A stretch of 64,000 nt of DNA from Phorcus lineatus (GCA_921293015.1 OV121093.1:3085027-3149026), one strand, 5' to 3'. Positions 10,215 through 21,979 are shown, counted from the stretch's first letter. Notes: generated from the letters alone by a model not told the origin. Program-made: numbers and translations.

Positions 10215-10877
10215 ATGGCCGCTAGCAGACGACACAACAGAAAAATGGGCTCATGGAAAAAAGGTATGTCCTTGCTTTAATTGAATAAAAAATGTATGAA
10301 ATTGTTATAAAAATGATACATTACATATTATAGATCATGTATGTAAACCAAAGTAACAAAATACTCACTTGTATATAACTAAAATTGTCCAATAGTCACC
10401 AACTCATTTGCCTAAGGAATTCAAGGGAGATAATCGAAAGTATATGCTCTCAGGGACCAGTCATTATTTCTTTATGACGTTTTTGGATTTTTTCATGAAG
10501 AATTTCTTGCTTTTATTCATATGTAGAACAGCTTATTTTTAACTGATTAAATGAGCTTATGGCAAAGCAAGACAATTGTATCTTCTTTTATGTAAACATG
10601 TCGCATTTCTTTGCTTTTCAATAACCATTTGCTCTACAGAGCTAAAGTTTATGTACATGTTCCTTGATCAATAGGGAACTATAAAGTTTACTTAAGACGT
10701 AGTAGCCAATTTTTAAGATTTTAAGCTAGACCAATAACAATCAATCAATCGTTATTATGCATGAAGGCCACATACCCATATACATAAACATGTACATGTA
10801 ACATGCATACAATGGACATATATTAACAATATGAAAATTTTGAATAACAGATCTAAACAACTTCATTTCTTTTTCAG
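10215..10877 (+). promoter_or_regulatory. Probable 5' leader exon and intron of the PIN/CXC gene
   Basis: A short open stretch from ATG 10215 ends at an AAG|GTATGT donor (intron from 10264), and a TTTCTTTTTCAG acceptor lies at 10866-10877, 64 bases before the main ATG at 10942. Joining these does not keep frame with the main ORF, so the leader may be untranslated. Splicing is inferred only from site quality. Confidence 0.4.
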
Positions 10878-10941
10878 ACACCAGCAAACACTGCCATAAA
10901 ACAAGTTCATATGAGAGATAGGTCACAAGTGGTGTCAAGTC

Positions 10942-13900
10942 ATGACAACTTTAAACATTTTGAATGTGTCAAGAACACAAGAAAATGAAAATATTCCAGA
11001 TAAAACAGACTGGGAACTATGTGTTATTTGTCAAATTTTGAAAAGTGAGCCATTACAAAACCCCCATAACTCAAAAAAGAATGACAGTTTTAGAAGTTAC
11101 CACTCCTTTGCTGATAATCTTCTCCATATATCCAATTTGGAAAATAACCCCAATCACTTACGGATCTTAGATAGACTAGATGAAGACGGGGCAGGTGTTG
11201 TGAAAACGCTGTTTTCTCAAACCGCAAAATGGCACAAGTCATGCAGACTTCTTTACAATAACCAAGTCTTAAAAAGAGCAGAGAAAAGAAAACTGGATTG
11301 TAACAACAACAGTGAACTAAACCCACACAAACGCACAAGGTCAGTGTCTTCACTTTTCCAAGAAAAGGCAGATTCAATGTGTTTCTTCTGCGGATGTTCA
11401 GATAACACAAACACACTTCATCAAGCATCAACATTTGAAATTGATGAAAGAGTCAGAAAGTGTGCCTCACTTCTTGAGGACACAGAGCTAATAGCTAAGC
11501 TGAGTGTAGGAGACATGGTTGCATTGGAAGTCAAGTATCATTCAAAGTGTTTAGTTGCATTGTACAATCGTGCAAGAACTCTGATATCTGAAAAGCCAGC
11601 AAATGATTCGGAGCAGAGAGCGTCAGGACTTGTGTTTGCAGAACTAGTCATGTATATTGAAGAGGCAAGAAATAATGAACATAACATACCCATATTCAAA
11701 CTGGCAGACTTGGCATCCATGTATTCTTCAAGGCTTCAACAGTTCGGCATTAATGTGGAAAAACGGATCCACAGCACTCGTCTTAAGGAACGTTTATTAT
11801 CTCAATTTCCAGACATGCAAGCTCACATTAAAGGACGTGATGTACTTCTTGCATTTGATAAAGACATTGGTAAGGCATTATTTCAAGCCTGTAATGAAAA
11901 TGCTGATTCTGATGCTATACATCTTGCAAGAGCTGCCAATATTGTTCGCCAACAGATGTTTCAGGAATGCCCATTCCCAGCTCCAAGGACATTCAAACAG
12001 GGATGTCAAGAGGAATCTGTGCCACAGTTGCTTCTTGCTCTAGTGAACATGATCCTGGAGGGGCCAAGTATTAAGAACCAGAGTGAGGAATCCACTACCC
12101 AAGCGTCACTTTCCATTTCTCAGCTATTGAAATTCAACAGTGTCAAGCACAAAAGGACTTCCAAAGAAAATTCATCCAACATCAAACATCATTCAGGGCT
12201 TGAAACCCCTGTTCCCACATATCTTGGTCTCATGGTTCACGCCCACACACGCAAAAGAGGACTAGTCGACAAACTTCACAACCTTGGCCTATGTATTTCC
12301 TATGATAAAGTGCTGACAATTTCAACAGAATTGGGAAATAGGGTATGTCAACAGTTTTGAAGAGGACAAAGTTGTCTGTCCTTTGAATTTGCGCTTCAAA
12401 CTTTTCACAACAGCTGCCGTTGATAACATCGATCACAATCCAAGCTCAACATCAGCCAAAGAGTCTTTTCATGGAACTGGCATATCCCTCTTTCAGCATT
12501 CATTGTCTGAGGATGAAGGGATAAAACGTGAACTGATCACTGTAGACACGATAGCTACATCATCCAAGACCTTGAATCATCTTCCTCAATGTTACACTGA
12601 GGTACCTTCTGTAACATCAAATGTAAAAGATGCCAGTATTCCAACAATGAACACTTTACCTCGGACAAAATCTAACCTTGATGCAAATGTGGACAAAGAA
12701 TACATGTGGCTGAAGCAGACAAAACAGGTTCTTGAAAACTCTCTTCCAAGTGAAACGCTTAGCTTTACTTGGGCTGCATACAATGCGCAAAACCAAAGTC
12801 AAAAGGATATTGTTATGACGTCATCGGCTCTTCTTCCATTGTTCCATGAAAGTGCTCATTCAGTTGCCATGATTAAACACTCCATGGATGTTGTTACAGA
12901 TGCTGTTCATCACTTGAATGAAGGTCAGACACCAATCATTACCTTTGATCAACCTTTGTTTGCATTGGCTAAACAGATTCAGTGGAAGTGGCCTGATACC
13001 TATGGTGAAGATTTGATGGTTATAATGTTTGGTGGTCTGCACATCGAGATGGCAATTTTGAAAACCATAGGGGACTGGTTAAGTGGAAGCGGTTGGACAC
13101 AGGCTCTTGTACAGGCTGGGATTGCTAAGTCTGGAACTGCAGATTCATTTTTGAAAGCGTCTCACGTTGCACGCACAAGAAGGGCTCATGAGGTTACAGC
13201 TGCAGCATTGTACAACCTTCAATATCTAGCTTATGAAAAGTACACTGAAACTGCTATTGACAATGCAGAAGTCCCCAAAGGATTTGCAACTTGAAGCACT
13301 ACCAACAGAAAACTTCATCCAATGTTTTACTACTGGGACACAGTACTGGAATTGGAGCTCTGCATGTTATCCTTTGTGCGGTCTCTAAGAGAAGCAAACT
13401 TTGACTTGTACAAGGAATCTCTGACATCCTTTGCTCCATGGTTTTTTGCTTTGGACCACACTAACTATGCGAGATGGATACCTGTGCACTTACGTGACAT
13501 GTGTGAACTTGCAATAAAACATCCTGCAGTTGAAGAAGCATTCCTTTCCGGCCACTTCACTGTGCAAAAGACAAAACGAGTCTTTTCTGCAATGCCTCTA
13601 GATCAAGGTCACGAACAGAATAATGCCTGCATAAAGGGAGATGGAGGGGCTGTTGGATTAACTGACAACCCTGGTGCACTCAGAAGATGGATGGTAGCAG
13701 GTCCCGAAGTTGCACAGTTGATCAAGCAATTTGAAGTAGAAGCATCACAAGACAAGAGTCACAAGAAGACTCAACATCACGAGCAAACTGTGAGCATACA
13801 ACAGTCTTCTGTCAAAGATGTAACTGCACTCATAGCAACCATAAGGGAATTGGTAAATCCCTTTGAAGATGATAGCAAAGAGTTGGTTGTTTTGGACACT

Positions 13901-15526
13901 CGAGAGTTAGTGACAACATCAGCAATTAAATCTGTGTATACAGCACATGCAATTGGCCAGGACCAGTTAAACCAGTTTATCAAGGAGCGCCTCATAGACA
14001 GAACAACACCTATTCACCACGTCATATCCAGGAACAAACTACCTCTGTTTGTAACGTCAGCTCCAAAAACTAAAAACAAAGGCAAAAGTCAGCTGATGTC
14101 AATGAAATCTGACATTGATCTGTTTTCCAGATTATATATTGGATGCCAAACACGTGATGGAAATCTTGATGAATTCTTTTGCCACGAAAACCAGCCTTGC
14201 CCCCCCTCTTTGTCAGAATCAGGTTTCATGAGACTTGGTAAGAAGTGCGACCTCTTGAAATGTCTTGCTGAAGGTACTGAAGCCAGATCTGAAGCTCCAC
14301 CAGCCACCTGTGTTATTCTAGATGGTGCTGTCATTGTCCAAATGCTCAAATTAGGAACAACAAAGACTTTCAATGAGTATGCCAAAACGGTATTTGTTCC
14401 TCATGTCAAGGCAAAATTTCAAAATAGGGCATCTCGTCTTGATTTTGTTTGGGACAGGTACTTTTCAAACAGCCTAAAGGACACTGCAAGATCCAAACGA
14501 GGAGAGGGTGTTAAAAGACGAGTCGTGGGAACAGCATCACTTCCTGCTAATTGGCAATCATTCCTCCATGTTGACAACAACAAAGAAGAACTATTCAAGT
14601 TCCTATCACATACTCTAATGCAGGAATATGAACAGGAAGGAGAAAATGTATTGTATGTGACTGAGAATGATCATGTTCTCAGCATTCCAGAAAAAGAGGA
14701 CCTGTCCGGCATTTCCCCCTGTAGCCACGAGGAAGCTGACACTCGGATTCTTCTCCATGCTGCACATGCTTCAAGACATGGCCATGAAAAGATCCTCATC
14801 AGGACAGTGGATACTGATGTTGTTGTGCTTTCTGTGATGGTCTGTAGTGCTATCCTTCAACCCAACGCTGAACTCTGGATAGCCTTTGGAACAGGCAAGC
14901 ACTTTCGTTACTTGGCAGCACATGAAATTTCCAACTCCTTGGGACCAGAGAAGTCCACAGCATTACCAATGTTTCATGCACTGACAGGGTGTGACACAGT
15001 ATCATCCTTTGCAAGACATGGGAAGAAATCGGCTTGGGCAGCGTGGGATTTAGTGCCCGATCTTACTGAAGCCCTCCTCACACTAGCATCTGCTCCAGCT
15101 TGCATACCAGACAACACCTTCACTACAATCGAAAAGTTTGTGATCAAGATGTATGATAAAGCAAGCAAGAATACCCACATCAATTGTGCCAGAAGAACTA
15201 TGTTCATGAAGAACAATTCTTTGCCAGCCATCCCTCCTACACGCGCTGCCCTTGAGCAGCATATCAGGAGAGCCACATACCAAGGAGGACATGTATGGGG
15301 CCAGACTCTAATTGCCCAGCCAGAACTTCCATCTCCTACTGACTGGGGTTGGACAAGAAATGATGAGGGACTTTACAGACCCTTCTGGACAAATCTTCCG
15401 GAAGCATCAAAATCATGTTCAGAATTGGTTTTATGCAAATGCAAGAAAGGCTGCAAAAATCGATGTACATGCAAAAAAGCCTCACTAAAGTGTTCACCAT
15501 TGTGTTTTTGCCAAGGATTATGCTAA
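10942..15526 (+). pseudogene. PIN/FEN1-like nuclease with Cys-rich N-terminus and CXC C-terminus, two lesions
   Basis: About 1,528 codons in one gene, broken twice. An extra T at about 12357 shifts the frame; the sense continues as FEEDKVVCPLNLR. A TGA at 13292-13294, in frame with both neighbours, probably replaces a Trp codon. The N-terminus has WELCVICQ and MCFFCGCS cysteine pairs with later His/Cys. The middle has HEQNNACIKGDGGAVGL. The last third has CSHEEADTRILLHAA, then TVDTDVVVLSVM, then HALTGCDTVSSFARHGKKSAW. Those acidic residues, in order, resemble the EAE/DTD/GCD active site and following GKK loop of XPG/FEN1-PIN nucleases. The C-terminus (CKCKKGCKNRCTCKKASLKC) is a Tesmin/TSO1-type CXC DNA-binding motif. 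I recall similar unnamed proteins in invertebrates but no assigned function. A transposase role is inferred from the flanking TIRs. Confidence 0.68.
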
Positions 15527-15639
15527 GAAGGTCAGAATCAATGTTAAGATAAGTTAAAAATATTTCAAAACATTTTTGAAAAATCTGAAGTAATATATTT
15601 TGTAAATTTTCCTGAAAAGTGTCCCTGTATAATTGAAAT

Positions 15640-15788
15640 GTTGCGCATGCGCAGAAGATTAATTATTTCTAATGCCTCCCAATCTTAAAATGATCGCCAT
15701 ATGTTAGTGAACATAAATGCCAAGTTTGGTGCTTTTATCACAATTTGCACAATTATTTTGGTAAGCAGCTTAACTATCATCATCAAAG
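15640..15788 (-). repeat. Right terminal inverted repeat of the PIN/CXC element
   Basis: Reverse complement of the blocks at 9888-10042, including GCGCATGCGCA, ATGCCTCC, ATCTTAAAAT and TTTGGTGCTTTTATCACAA. It ends close to the 3' part of Helitron-2. Confidence 0.72.
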
Positions 15789-15854
15789 TAAAATTCGACA
15801 CAATATTTTATACAAAAATTTTATTAAGCAAATAACCTTACAGGTATTTTGATT

Positions 15855-15975
15855 TATCAAGTCATATAGTAAGGGTCGAATCACGTGTCCACATTTTTTC
15901 AGGATGTGTAGGTTATGCACATGGCCACAAGCCTTAGAGCCTTCTCTCGCATATAGGTAATGTCCACCGAAATTA
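15855..15975 (-). repeat. Local duplication of the RPA gene 3' end
   Basis: This stretch repeats the RPA exon end at about 16010-16135. Shared runs include TTCTCTCGCATATAGGT and ATGTCCAC and the CACATG.CCACAAG segment. It is a tandem duplication of the last about 40 codons. Confidence 0.7.
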
Positions 15976-16030
15976 AGCAACTAAAACTAATAAGTATTTT
16001 GATTGATTAAGTCACATAGTTAAGGTCCAA

Positions 16031-17752
16031 TTACATGTCCACATTGATTTGCTTGCACACATTTTTGCAGTCTGTGTACTTAATGCACATGCCCACAAGG
16101 CTTAGGGCCTTCTCTCGCATATAGGTTATGTCCATCATTGTGGTGAGCACCTCACCCTTTAGACGGAAGAGTTCTTTCACTATTGGGAGGAAAAGGGTGA
16201 CTTCCTCGCAGCTTGTATCATCTTTGGTGATAAGCACCCGCATCATAGTGCACTCATTAGCAAATGATGCTTTCACCTTCTTATTGCAAATTTGACACAA
16301 GAGCATAAATTCCCCGCCATCTTCTACAGTTTGAAGTTTCCCACTGTGACATCCACCTCGGCTGCAGCCGTAGTAGCAATCAAGATACATAATGGCATCT
16401 ATGGTACCACGCTTCCACAAAGCTGGTGTTTCATACACATTTTAAAGGAAACTTTGTCGTCCTCTTCTGTTGGGTCCACATTCAGATCTTCATCTTCATT
16501 GATGATCTGGAAAATGTGATCAGATGTAAACAACGCAGCTGACAGATACTATAAATCGCAGACATAACATTATATATACTTTAGAAGAATCGACATTGAG
16601 TTTCATTCTATACTCAGTGTATATATGGTATATACCTTAGAAACCTGTCAAACTTAAATGTATGTTCATACAGGTATACATGTAAGGATCACTCAACCAT
16701 GTATGCAATTAGAAACCTAAGTAATGATTGAAAGAAGATCATACATACCTCCATTGATGTATACTGCGTAGTAGACACCTTTTTCTCTTGAGCTTTTTCG
16801 AATAGTTTCACCCGGCATCTCCTCATGCGCACAAGGTCGCCTTCTTGACAGTAGCCCACCCAGTCTCCCCACACCGCAACCTTAATGGCACTTGTGTTGT
16901 CACGAACTAACAGTTCCTGGAAGTTGAGGACTTCGTCATATGCCGTCTTCTTTGTTTTTGGAGATGTCTGAAGCATAATTCCAAATTTGTTATATATCCA
17001 CTCTGAAATTTCAGGAAGATACCGGTAAATGACAATGTAAGTGATCTACATGTAGGTCCAGAATTGGTTTGGCGTTAGGAACACACATAATAATAACAAT
17101 AATAATCATAATGTATGCTTACTGATGGTACATTATTACCCCGAAGGAATTGTATATTTGATGACTAGCGACGGTATAGGTCCGTACTTCCCTGTGTTCA
17201 GGTACCCATTTGTACAGCTGGTTAGACTGAGTACAATACGAATGACATGCCTTGCCCAAAGAAACAACACAGTATCCGACCAAGGTCATAAATCTTAACC
17301 CGGATACATAAGCTTGATAATTTAGCATAAACAAATGAATTGTGTATACCTTTATGATTTTCCCCTTCAAGCTGACCAAACTTCGGGGGGAAGACTGCAG
17401 ACAATCTTTGATGGTCATGAGGCCGTCCTTTGGCAAAGTGGGCAGGCTGTCCTTGATTTCATCCGGAACAATTGTGGACTTGCATACGCCGACTCTTGTA
17501 CGTGTGGTGATTGCCAAATATGACCCTTTGTTTATTGCATTCACGAGGAATACACCTCCATTCTTGATAAAATTGGAATGGATATCCACGTTGTAAACCG
17601 TGGCGGTGCAGCTGCCTGTATCATCGGCAAGAGACATAAAAGCGTGGCTTTCCTTGCGTCTTTACTATGTCTCCAACATCCATACATGTTACTCTGAGCG
17701 TGACATTGGTATCAACTGGCTTCTCCAATGCATTCTTTATTGACACTGGCAT
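16031..17752 (-). pseudogene. RPA70-like gene of Helitron-2, frameshifted
   Basis: Three exon equivalents match the Helitron-1 gene: 17350-17752 (starts ATGCCAGTG after TTTTGCAG; frame lost near 17630), about 16746-16967 (KVAVWGDWVGYCQEGDLV), and 16031 to about 16507 (INEDEDLNVDPTEEDD, then a frame slip near 16436, then CYYGCSRGGC ... CQIC zinc ribbon). The donors and acceptors are conserved with the first copy. With at least two frameshifts it cannot make a full RPA-like protein. Confidence 0.75.
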
Positions 17753-18030
17753 CTGCAAAACATAAGCGACGCAATGTAATGAGCAAAATAAGCTTAAAAA
17801 TATATAGCTTTGTAATATAAGCAGAAAGATATGTATGCGTTTATTGAGCATATGTTGGAATATATCTATGCGGTTATACAGAGCATTTTGTTCATTTGGT
17901 TTGTTTGGATATATTGGCATAAAATCTGACAAATAATCCCAAATGCTCTGATAAGGCATAAATTATTATAATAATTCGCATATGGATATAATGTATGCTA
18001 ATGTTTGTATTCGCGCAATTTTGCATATTC

Positions 18031-19733
18031 TTAGAGTGCTGATGCCGATGGTTGCACCTTGCTTGCATCGAATGCTAATAAATACAAGCCCTCAAGCCTT
18101 CGGACTCTGCTGAGTGCGATATATGACATTCCTTTCTCAAAAACATCACTTCCTTTTGAAATTGCTGCTTTATCTAATGAGGCACCTTTAAGCTTGTGAA
18201 TAGTGCAAGCCCAACATGGCATCAGTGGAAATTGTTGACGAATAATACTCCTTCCTTTATAATGAAATTCCTGTTCTATAACATTAATGCCAATAGAATT
18301 ATTATGTGCCAAAGACTGAAACTGGACACCAATACTTTGATTATCGAATTTCACAAAGACTTGACATGGTTGGGTTGACTCTTTGTCATACTCTACATGC
18401 GACACGTATCCCATGGCCCCATTTACCAGCCCCCGTGTTGTGTAAATATTTCTTATTAACATGATACGGGTTCCAGTAGATAATTTCAAAACATTAGGAA
18501 CTCCTCCTGCACATCTATCATCCTCGGGGATAAATTCCGGTGGGACGACTGTGTCACTGCTAATATTATTTTGAGAAAAATAATGTTGGGCAGTTATGGT
18601 GACAACACTTTCTGACAGCAACTGTTGCATTTGTTCATTATGTTTTTGCACCATTTTTCTTTTTAGGGAAAATATGAACTATAGATTTTGGTTCTATTGG
18701 CAGGGGAGCAATGATTCGTGTCTTTAGGACGTTTTCGTCTTCTTCATTCATCATGCCGACACGTGCTCTTGCCAACAGCTGGGCAAATCGTACATCTGCA
18801 TTTTGCCTTACATTTTCATCTAAAAAATAAGGAGTGAACAATGGCCACAATGTTGATTCTTTATAAACATATTGACCACGCACTGGTTTTAATTGTAGTA
18901 AATCACCGAAGAGTATAACATTGAGGTTTCCAAAAAATTGTTGGTTATTTCTAATGCTACTTAATCTCCTATGGATATACTGAAATGTTCGAGCACTCAC
19001 CATACTAACTTCATCTATTACAACTGTATGAACATTCTGAAAAGTACATCTAAGTTTCTTTAACGTTTTTCCTTTAGGTTCCATATAATCAGCTTCCCTA
19101 CCATGTTGCACTGGCAAGCAAAGAGCATTGTGAAGTGTAGTTCCTAGTATGTTTCTAGCAGCTGTACCTGTTGGTGCACAGACAACTACTGGGTTATGAC
19201 CTGAATATGAAGCTGTATAAAAGCGAAGCCAATCTACAATAAGTTTTATTAAGAATGACTTCCCTACGCCACCGCCTCCTGTTATAAAATATCGAATAGG
19301 TAATGAATCTCGTTGCTTCATTTGATTGCAGATGTCATTAAATACTTTCCATTGACATTTCGTCAGTTTTTTAATCATAGCATTTAATTCATCGGATGAC
19401 ATAGAAGTCGTCGATAAGGAGTGTAAATGCATTTCATCACATTCACCATTATCATCTAGCGATGCAGTTATATCATCGTCCTGCACATTTTCATGAGGAA
19501 CAGAAATATCAGCTTGAAGATAATCTGTGCTTGTAGTATTTAGTAAGTTGTCTACTTGTGATGTTTGTGGACATACGACTGATGTCAGTTCACTTCTAGC
19601 AATTCGTAAATATCGAATTGCACGTTCCATTTCATCAACAATTCCTTGATATGATATGTTCGCATTCTGCAAGTTATTCTGTTTTGCTAAGAATGCTTCC
19701 TTTGCTGTTTTAAAACTTGAATGTATTTCAATG
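18031..19733 (-). pseudogene. PIF1-like helicase of Helitron-2, one frameshift, N-terminus lost
   Basis: Two ORFs, 18638-19672 and 18031-18654, together cover the helicase. Motifs are Walker A GGGGVGKSFLIK, Walker B VVIDEVSMVSA, GDLLQLKPV, and at the end HKLKGASLDKA ... YIALSRVRR. They are joined by a one-base slip in an A-rich run near 18650 (IFPKKK then MVQKHNE). Homology to Helitron-1 continues to about 19,720 (AKEAFLAK) and then stops at CAGTGTTTCC, the hAT end. About 560 codons are preserved. Confidence 0.87.
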
Positions 19734-19969
19734 CAGTGTTTCCGCTGGGTTTTTAAACTGTCGGTACAGTGTACCGGCAGTGTTTATTTTTACCGGTACA
19801 ATCAAATTCTCGGCGGTACAAGTCATTATTGTTTGAAATTATAATAAAAAGAAAACAGTACACTGTACTTACATGTTTCTCTTATGCCTTGCGTTTTTTA
19901 TTTCTGAATATGCCTACTGCATTCTGACAGCACTGGTCAACGTCTTGAGCGTGCCAGTTGAGCATCATA

Positions 19970-20036
19970 GTGAGTGAGTGAGTGAGTTGTTGTTTAACGC
20001 CGCTTGGGCAATATTACAGCCATTAGCGGCGTGAGA
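19970..20036 (+). mobile_element. 67-bp GTGAGTGAG retroposed repeat with 14-bp target duplication
   Basis: It is flanked by AGTTGAGCATCATA at 19956-19969 and 20037-20050. The insert begins with GTGAGTGAGTGAGTGAGTT and contains a perfect hairpin, ACGCCGCT ... AGCGGCGT. It lies inside the hAT C-terminal codons and creates the stop at 20023; the original frame continued about 20 residues more, to about 19890. Confidence 0.88.
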
Positions 20037-20975
20037 AGTTGAGCATCATAAGGTTGTTCAATCGTCTTTGGGTTAGTCTGTTACGACTGTCTGTATGGAT
20101 TCTATTCTGCAAACTAAACCCGCGCTCAGCTGGCACGCTCGTCACGGGTATGATCAAAGCTATTTTCGCCAATGAACAAAAGTCAGGAAAGATTTCACCA
20201 TAGTCCTTAATCAATAATGCACAAGCTTTCTCGAATGAATTGAGTCCCATTCCAACTAGACATCGCTTGAAATGGGAAAAGTCTCGCTTTGCACGTTCCT
20301 TGACGATGATTGGCTTAAAATTCGTGACGTCACCACCCTCCTGACCAATCACTGGCCCGTAGTGTTCAAGAAGAATATCGAGGGATTCCCCCCCGTGTTC
20401 TGTCAACTCGTCTCGTGTTGCGGGATATCGTAGTGGATTTAACACGTCATCCAAGGCATGGATCACATCCAAAGAGTCAGTTGGAAACCTTTTCTCCAGA
20501 GACAAGACAAGATCTTCAATAAATGTTTTCCTCTTTGTGTCAAAAGCTCGAACTGAGCGGTCATCTGCATAACTGAGCTTTATCCCTCGGAATTCACCAT
20601 TGACAATATTATCATTCAAATACTGTTCATTGTCACCAGGATTTTCCAATAAATCTTTCAAACATTCGGTAGTTGACAGGACCATTGGTTTAATCATGGA
20701 CAGATTGATCTGATCTTTTTGAAAAACAGTAACAAGTTTTTCCATGTGAGGGAGCACGTCTGACATCATGTATGTCGTAGCTATAAAGTTGTAGGTTTTC
20801 ATCTTTTTTGAAATGTTTACAGCAACATTGTTTTTGCGATCAGCGGCCTCTTCCTCTGTTTCTATTACAAGGGCAGGCCAGTTTGATTTGACTGCACTGA
20901 CTGCACGACCAAGTGACAACCAACGAACTGTTGTCGGCTGCTTAACACTGGCAAATTCAGAATCGTCTAAAACCT
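20023..20975 (-). pseudogene. hAT transposase C-terminal half (ZNF862-like), truncated
   Basis: An open minus-strand frame of about 315 codons begins without a native start (KVLDDSEFASVKQPTTVRW). It ends with the hAT dimerisation block: LAKIALIIPVTSVPAERGFS, then RNRLTQRRLNNLMMLNF. This resembles the ZNF862/zinc-finger hAT family. The N-terminal BED/TTF finger and the first catalytic region are absent here. The final residues are altered by the 67-bp insertion. A related N-terminal finger exon lies nearby but on the opposite strand (21208-21861). Confidence 0.8.
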
Positions 20976-21207
20976 TGCTGAATTATTGTACCGGTCAAAT
21001 ATTCAATGTACCGGTAATTTTTAGTGCTGTCGGTACAATGTACCGGTAAATAATGACATATAATTACCTAAAAGCTGTGGTAGAATTTATTTGTTAAACC
21101 GGTAAACAGAATAAAATATAAATGCATTCGTCGTTTGTTATTCTCTCTCAAAGCTTGTGGAAATCCCGTACCTAATAATAGATCACTAAATCTGAAGTCG
21201 AATCTGA

Positions 21208-21861
21208 TTGGTCAATAATTACGTCATTATCTCAATGCGCATGGCTGATAACCACGAGGTATTGAAAATGTCAGGTCGAAAGCAGACGACGCTGTCGTCA
21301 TTTTTTTCTTCCAAATTTGATCGACAGCCGACTGTTGATGTATTGCCAGTCACTTCTCAACAACAAAGTGGTGATCAGGAAAGCGGTACTGTCAACAACA
21401 CTAATAATGACGGGGCGTCAACAGAAAAGCGTAAGTCAAGTGACGACTCGCCTAACACTAGTAGAAATGATGGTGAATCGTCTTCGTGTTCAAATGAGCA
21501 AGTTGGCCAGTGTTCGGGTGTCAAGTCTAAAAGGGTGAAAAGATTCAACGATGAATGGCGCAATGACTTTAGATGGTTACGTACTGAAAGGGATGGGACA
21601 GACAAAATAATTATGTTCTGCAGAATATGTGAGGAGGCTGATAAGAAAAACGGGTTCACACGAGGATGTGTTAACTTACAGAAATCTGCTCTCTCTGAGC
21701 ATCGTGACAGTGACAGTCATCATGCAGCTGTTATAACTCTATCTCACAAGACCGCAATGAAAACTCATATAAGCCAAGTGAGAGAGAAAAATGATGACAG
21801 TTTAATAGCCATGATGAGAACTGTGTTGTTTCTTGCTAAGGCAGTATTTTGGTACACTTAA
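21208..21861 (+). CDS. TTF-type zinc-finger N-terminal fragment of a hAT/ZNF862-like protein
   Basis: 217 codons. The N-terminal SGRKQTTLSSFFSSK is followed by a low-complexity Ser/Asn/Gln stretch. Then comes a TTF-like finger, FNDEWRNDFRWL ... IIMFCRICEEADKKNGFTRG ... LSEHRDSDSHHAAV, which supplies Cys/Cys/His/His ligands. This is the N-terminal half of the transposase type whose C-terminal half sits head-to-head at 20023-20975. Family similarity ends at about FLAKAV, after which the ORF stops. It is either an inverted piece of the same element or a second partial copy. The ATG at about 21238 (MADNHEV) is an alternative start. Confidence 0.66.
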   Translation: MVNNYVIISMRMADNHEVLKMSGRKQTTLSSFFSSKFDRQPTVDVLPVTSQQQSGDQESGTVNNTNNDGASTEKRKSSDDSPNTSRNDGESSSCSNEQVGQCSGVKSKRVKRFNDEWRNDFRWLRTERDGTDKIIMFCRICEEADKKNGFTRGCVNLQKSALSEHRDSDSHHAAVITLSHKTAMKTHISQVREKNDDSLIAMMRTVLFLAKAVFWYT

Positions 21862-21979
21862 CGTTCACAACAATGACAACAACAAAAACAACTACAACGA
21901 AAACAAGAGCGTACATTATCGATGAAACTTAATTTAAAAAATTGGTAGATCTTAGAACAAAATAAAAATGTTACTTACC

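Larger units (their letters stand above)
9888..15788 (+). mobile_element. TIR-bounded DNA element encoding a PIN-like nuclease/CXC protein
   Basis: Long imperfect inverted repeats enclose a single plus-strand gene. Shared blocks, read inward from each end, are GCTGCTTA, ATTGTGCA, TTGTGATAAAAGCACCAAA, ATTTTAAGAT, GGAGGCAT and a GCATGCGCA box. They occur in the same order at 9890-10042 and, reverse-complemented, at 15640-15788. The element is about 5.9 kb. I do not recognise a named superfamily. The target-site duplication could not be fixed. The element lies between two Helitron copies. Confidence 0.72.
15789..19733 (-). mobile_element. Helitron-2, 3' half only (RPA gene and helicase), truncated by hAT
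   Basis: It holds the same gene order, exon layout and protein families as Helitron-1 on the minus strand, but only helicase and RPA parts. Several frameshifts mark it as decayed. The Rep side is lost at the hAT end (19734) and does not reappear to the right. A poly(A) signal (AATAAA on minus, 15820-15825) lies downstream of the RPA gene. Confidence 0.8.
19734..21060 (-). mobile_element. hAT element remnant, internally deleted or inverted
   Basis: The left end reads CAGTGTTTCCGCTGGG, the classic hAT terminal motif, and cuts the Helitron-2 helicase. Imperfect inverted sub-terminal repeats rich in ACCGGTAC occur at about 19757-19822 and 20985-21050 around the C-terminal transposase half. No matching right end or 8-bp duplication was found. 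Confidence 0.65.

Noticed and set aside
13777-15292. Several minus-strand ORFs of 60-100 codons inside the PIN/CXC gene
   Set aside because: They are shadows of a conserved plus-strand coding frame.
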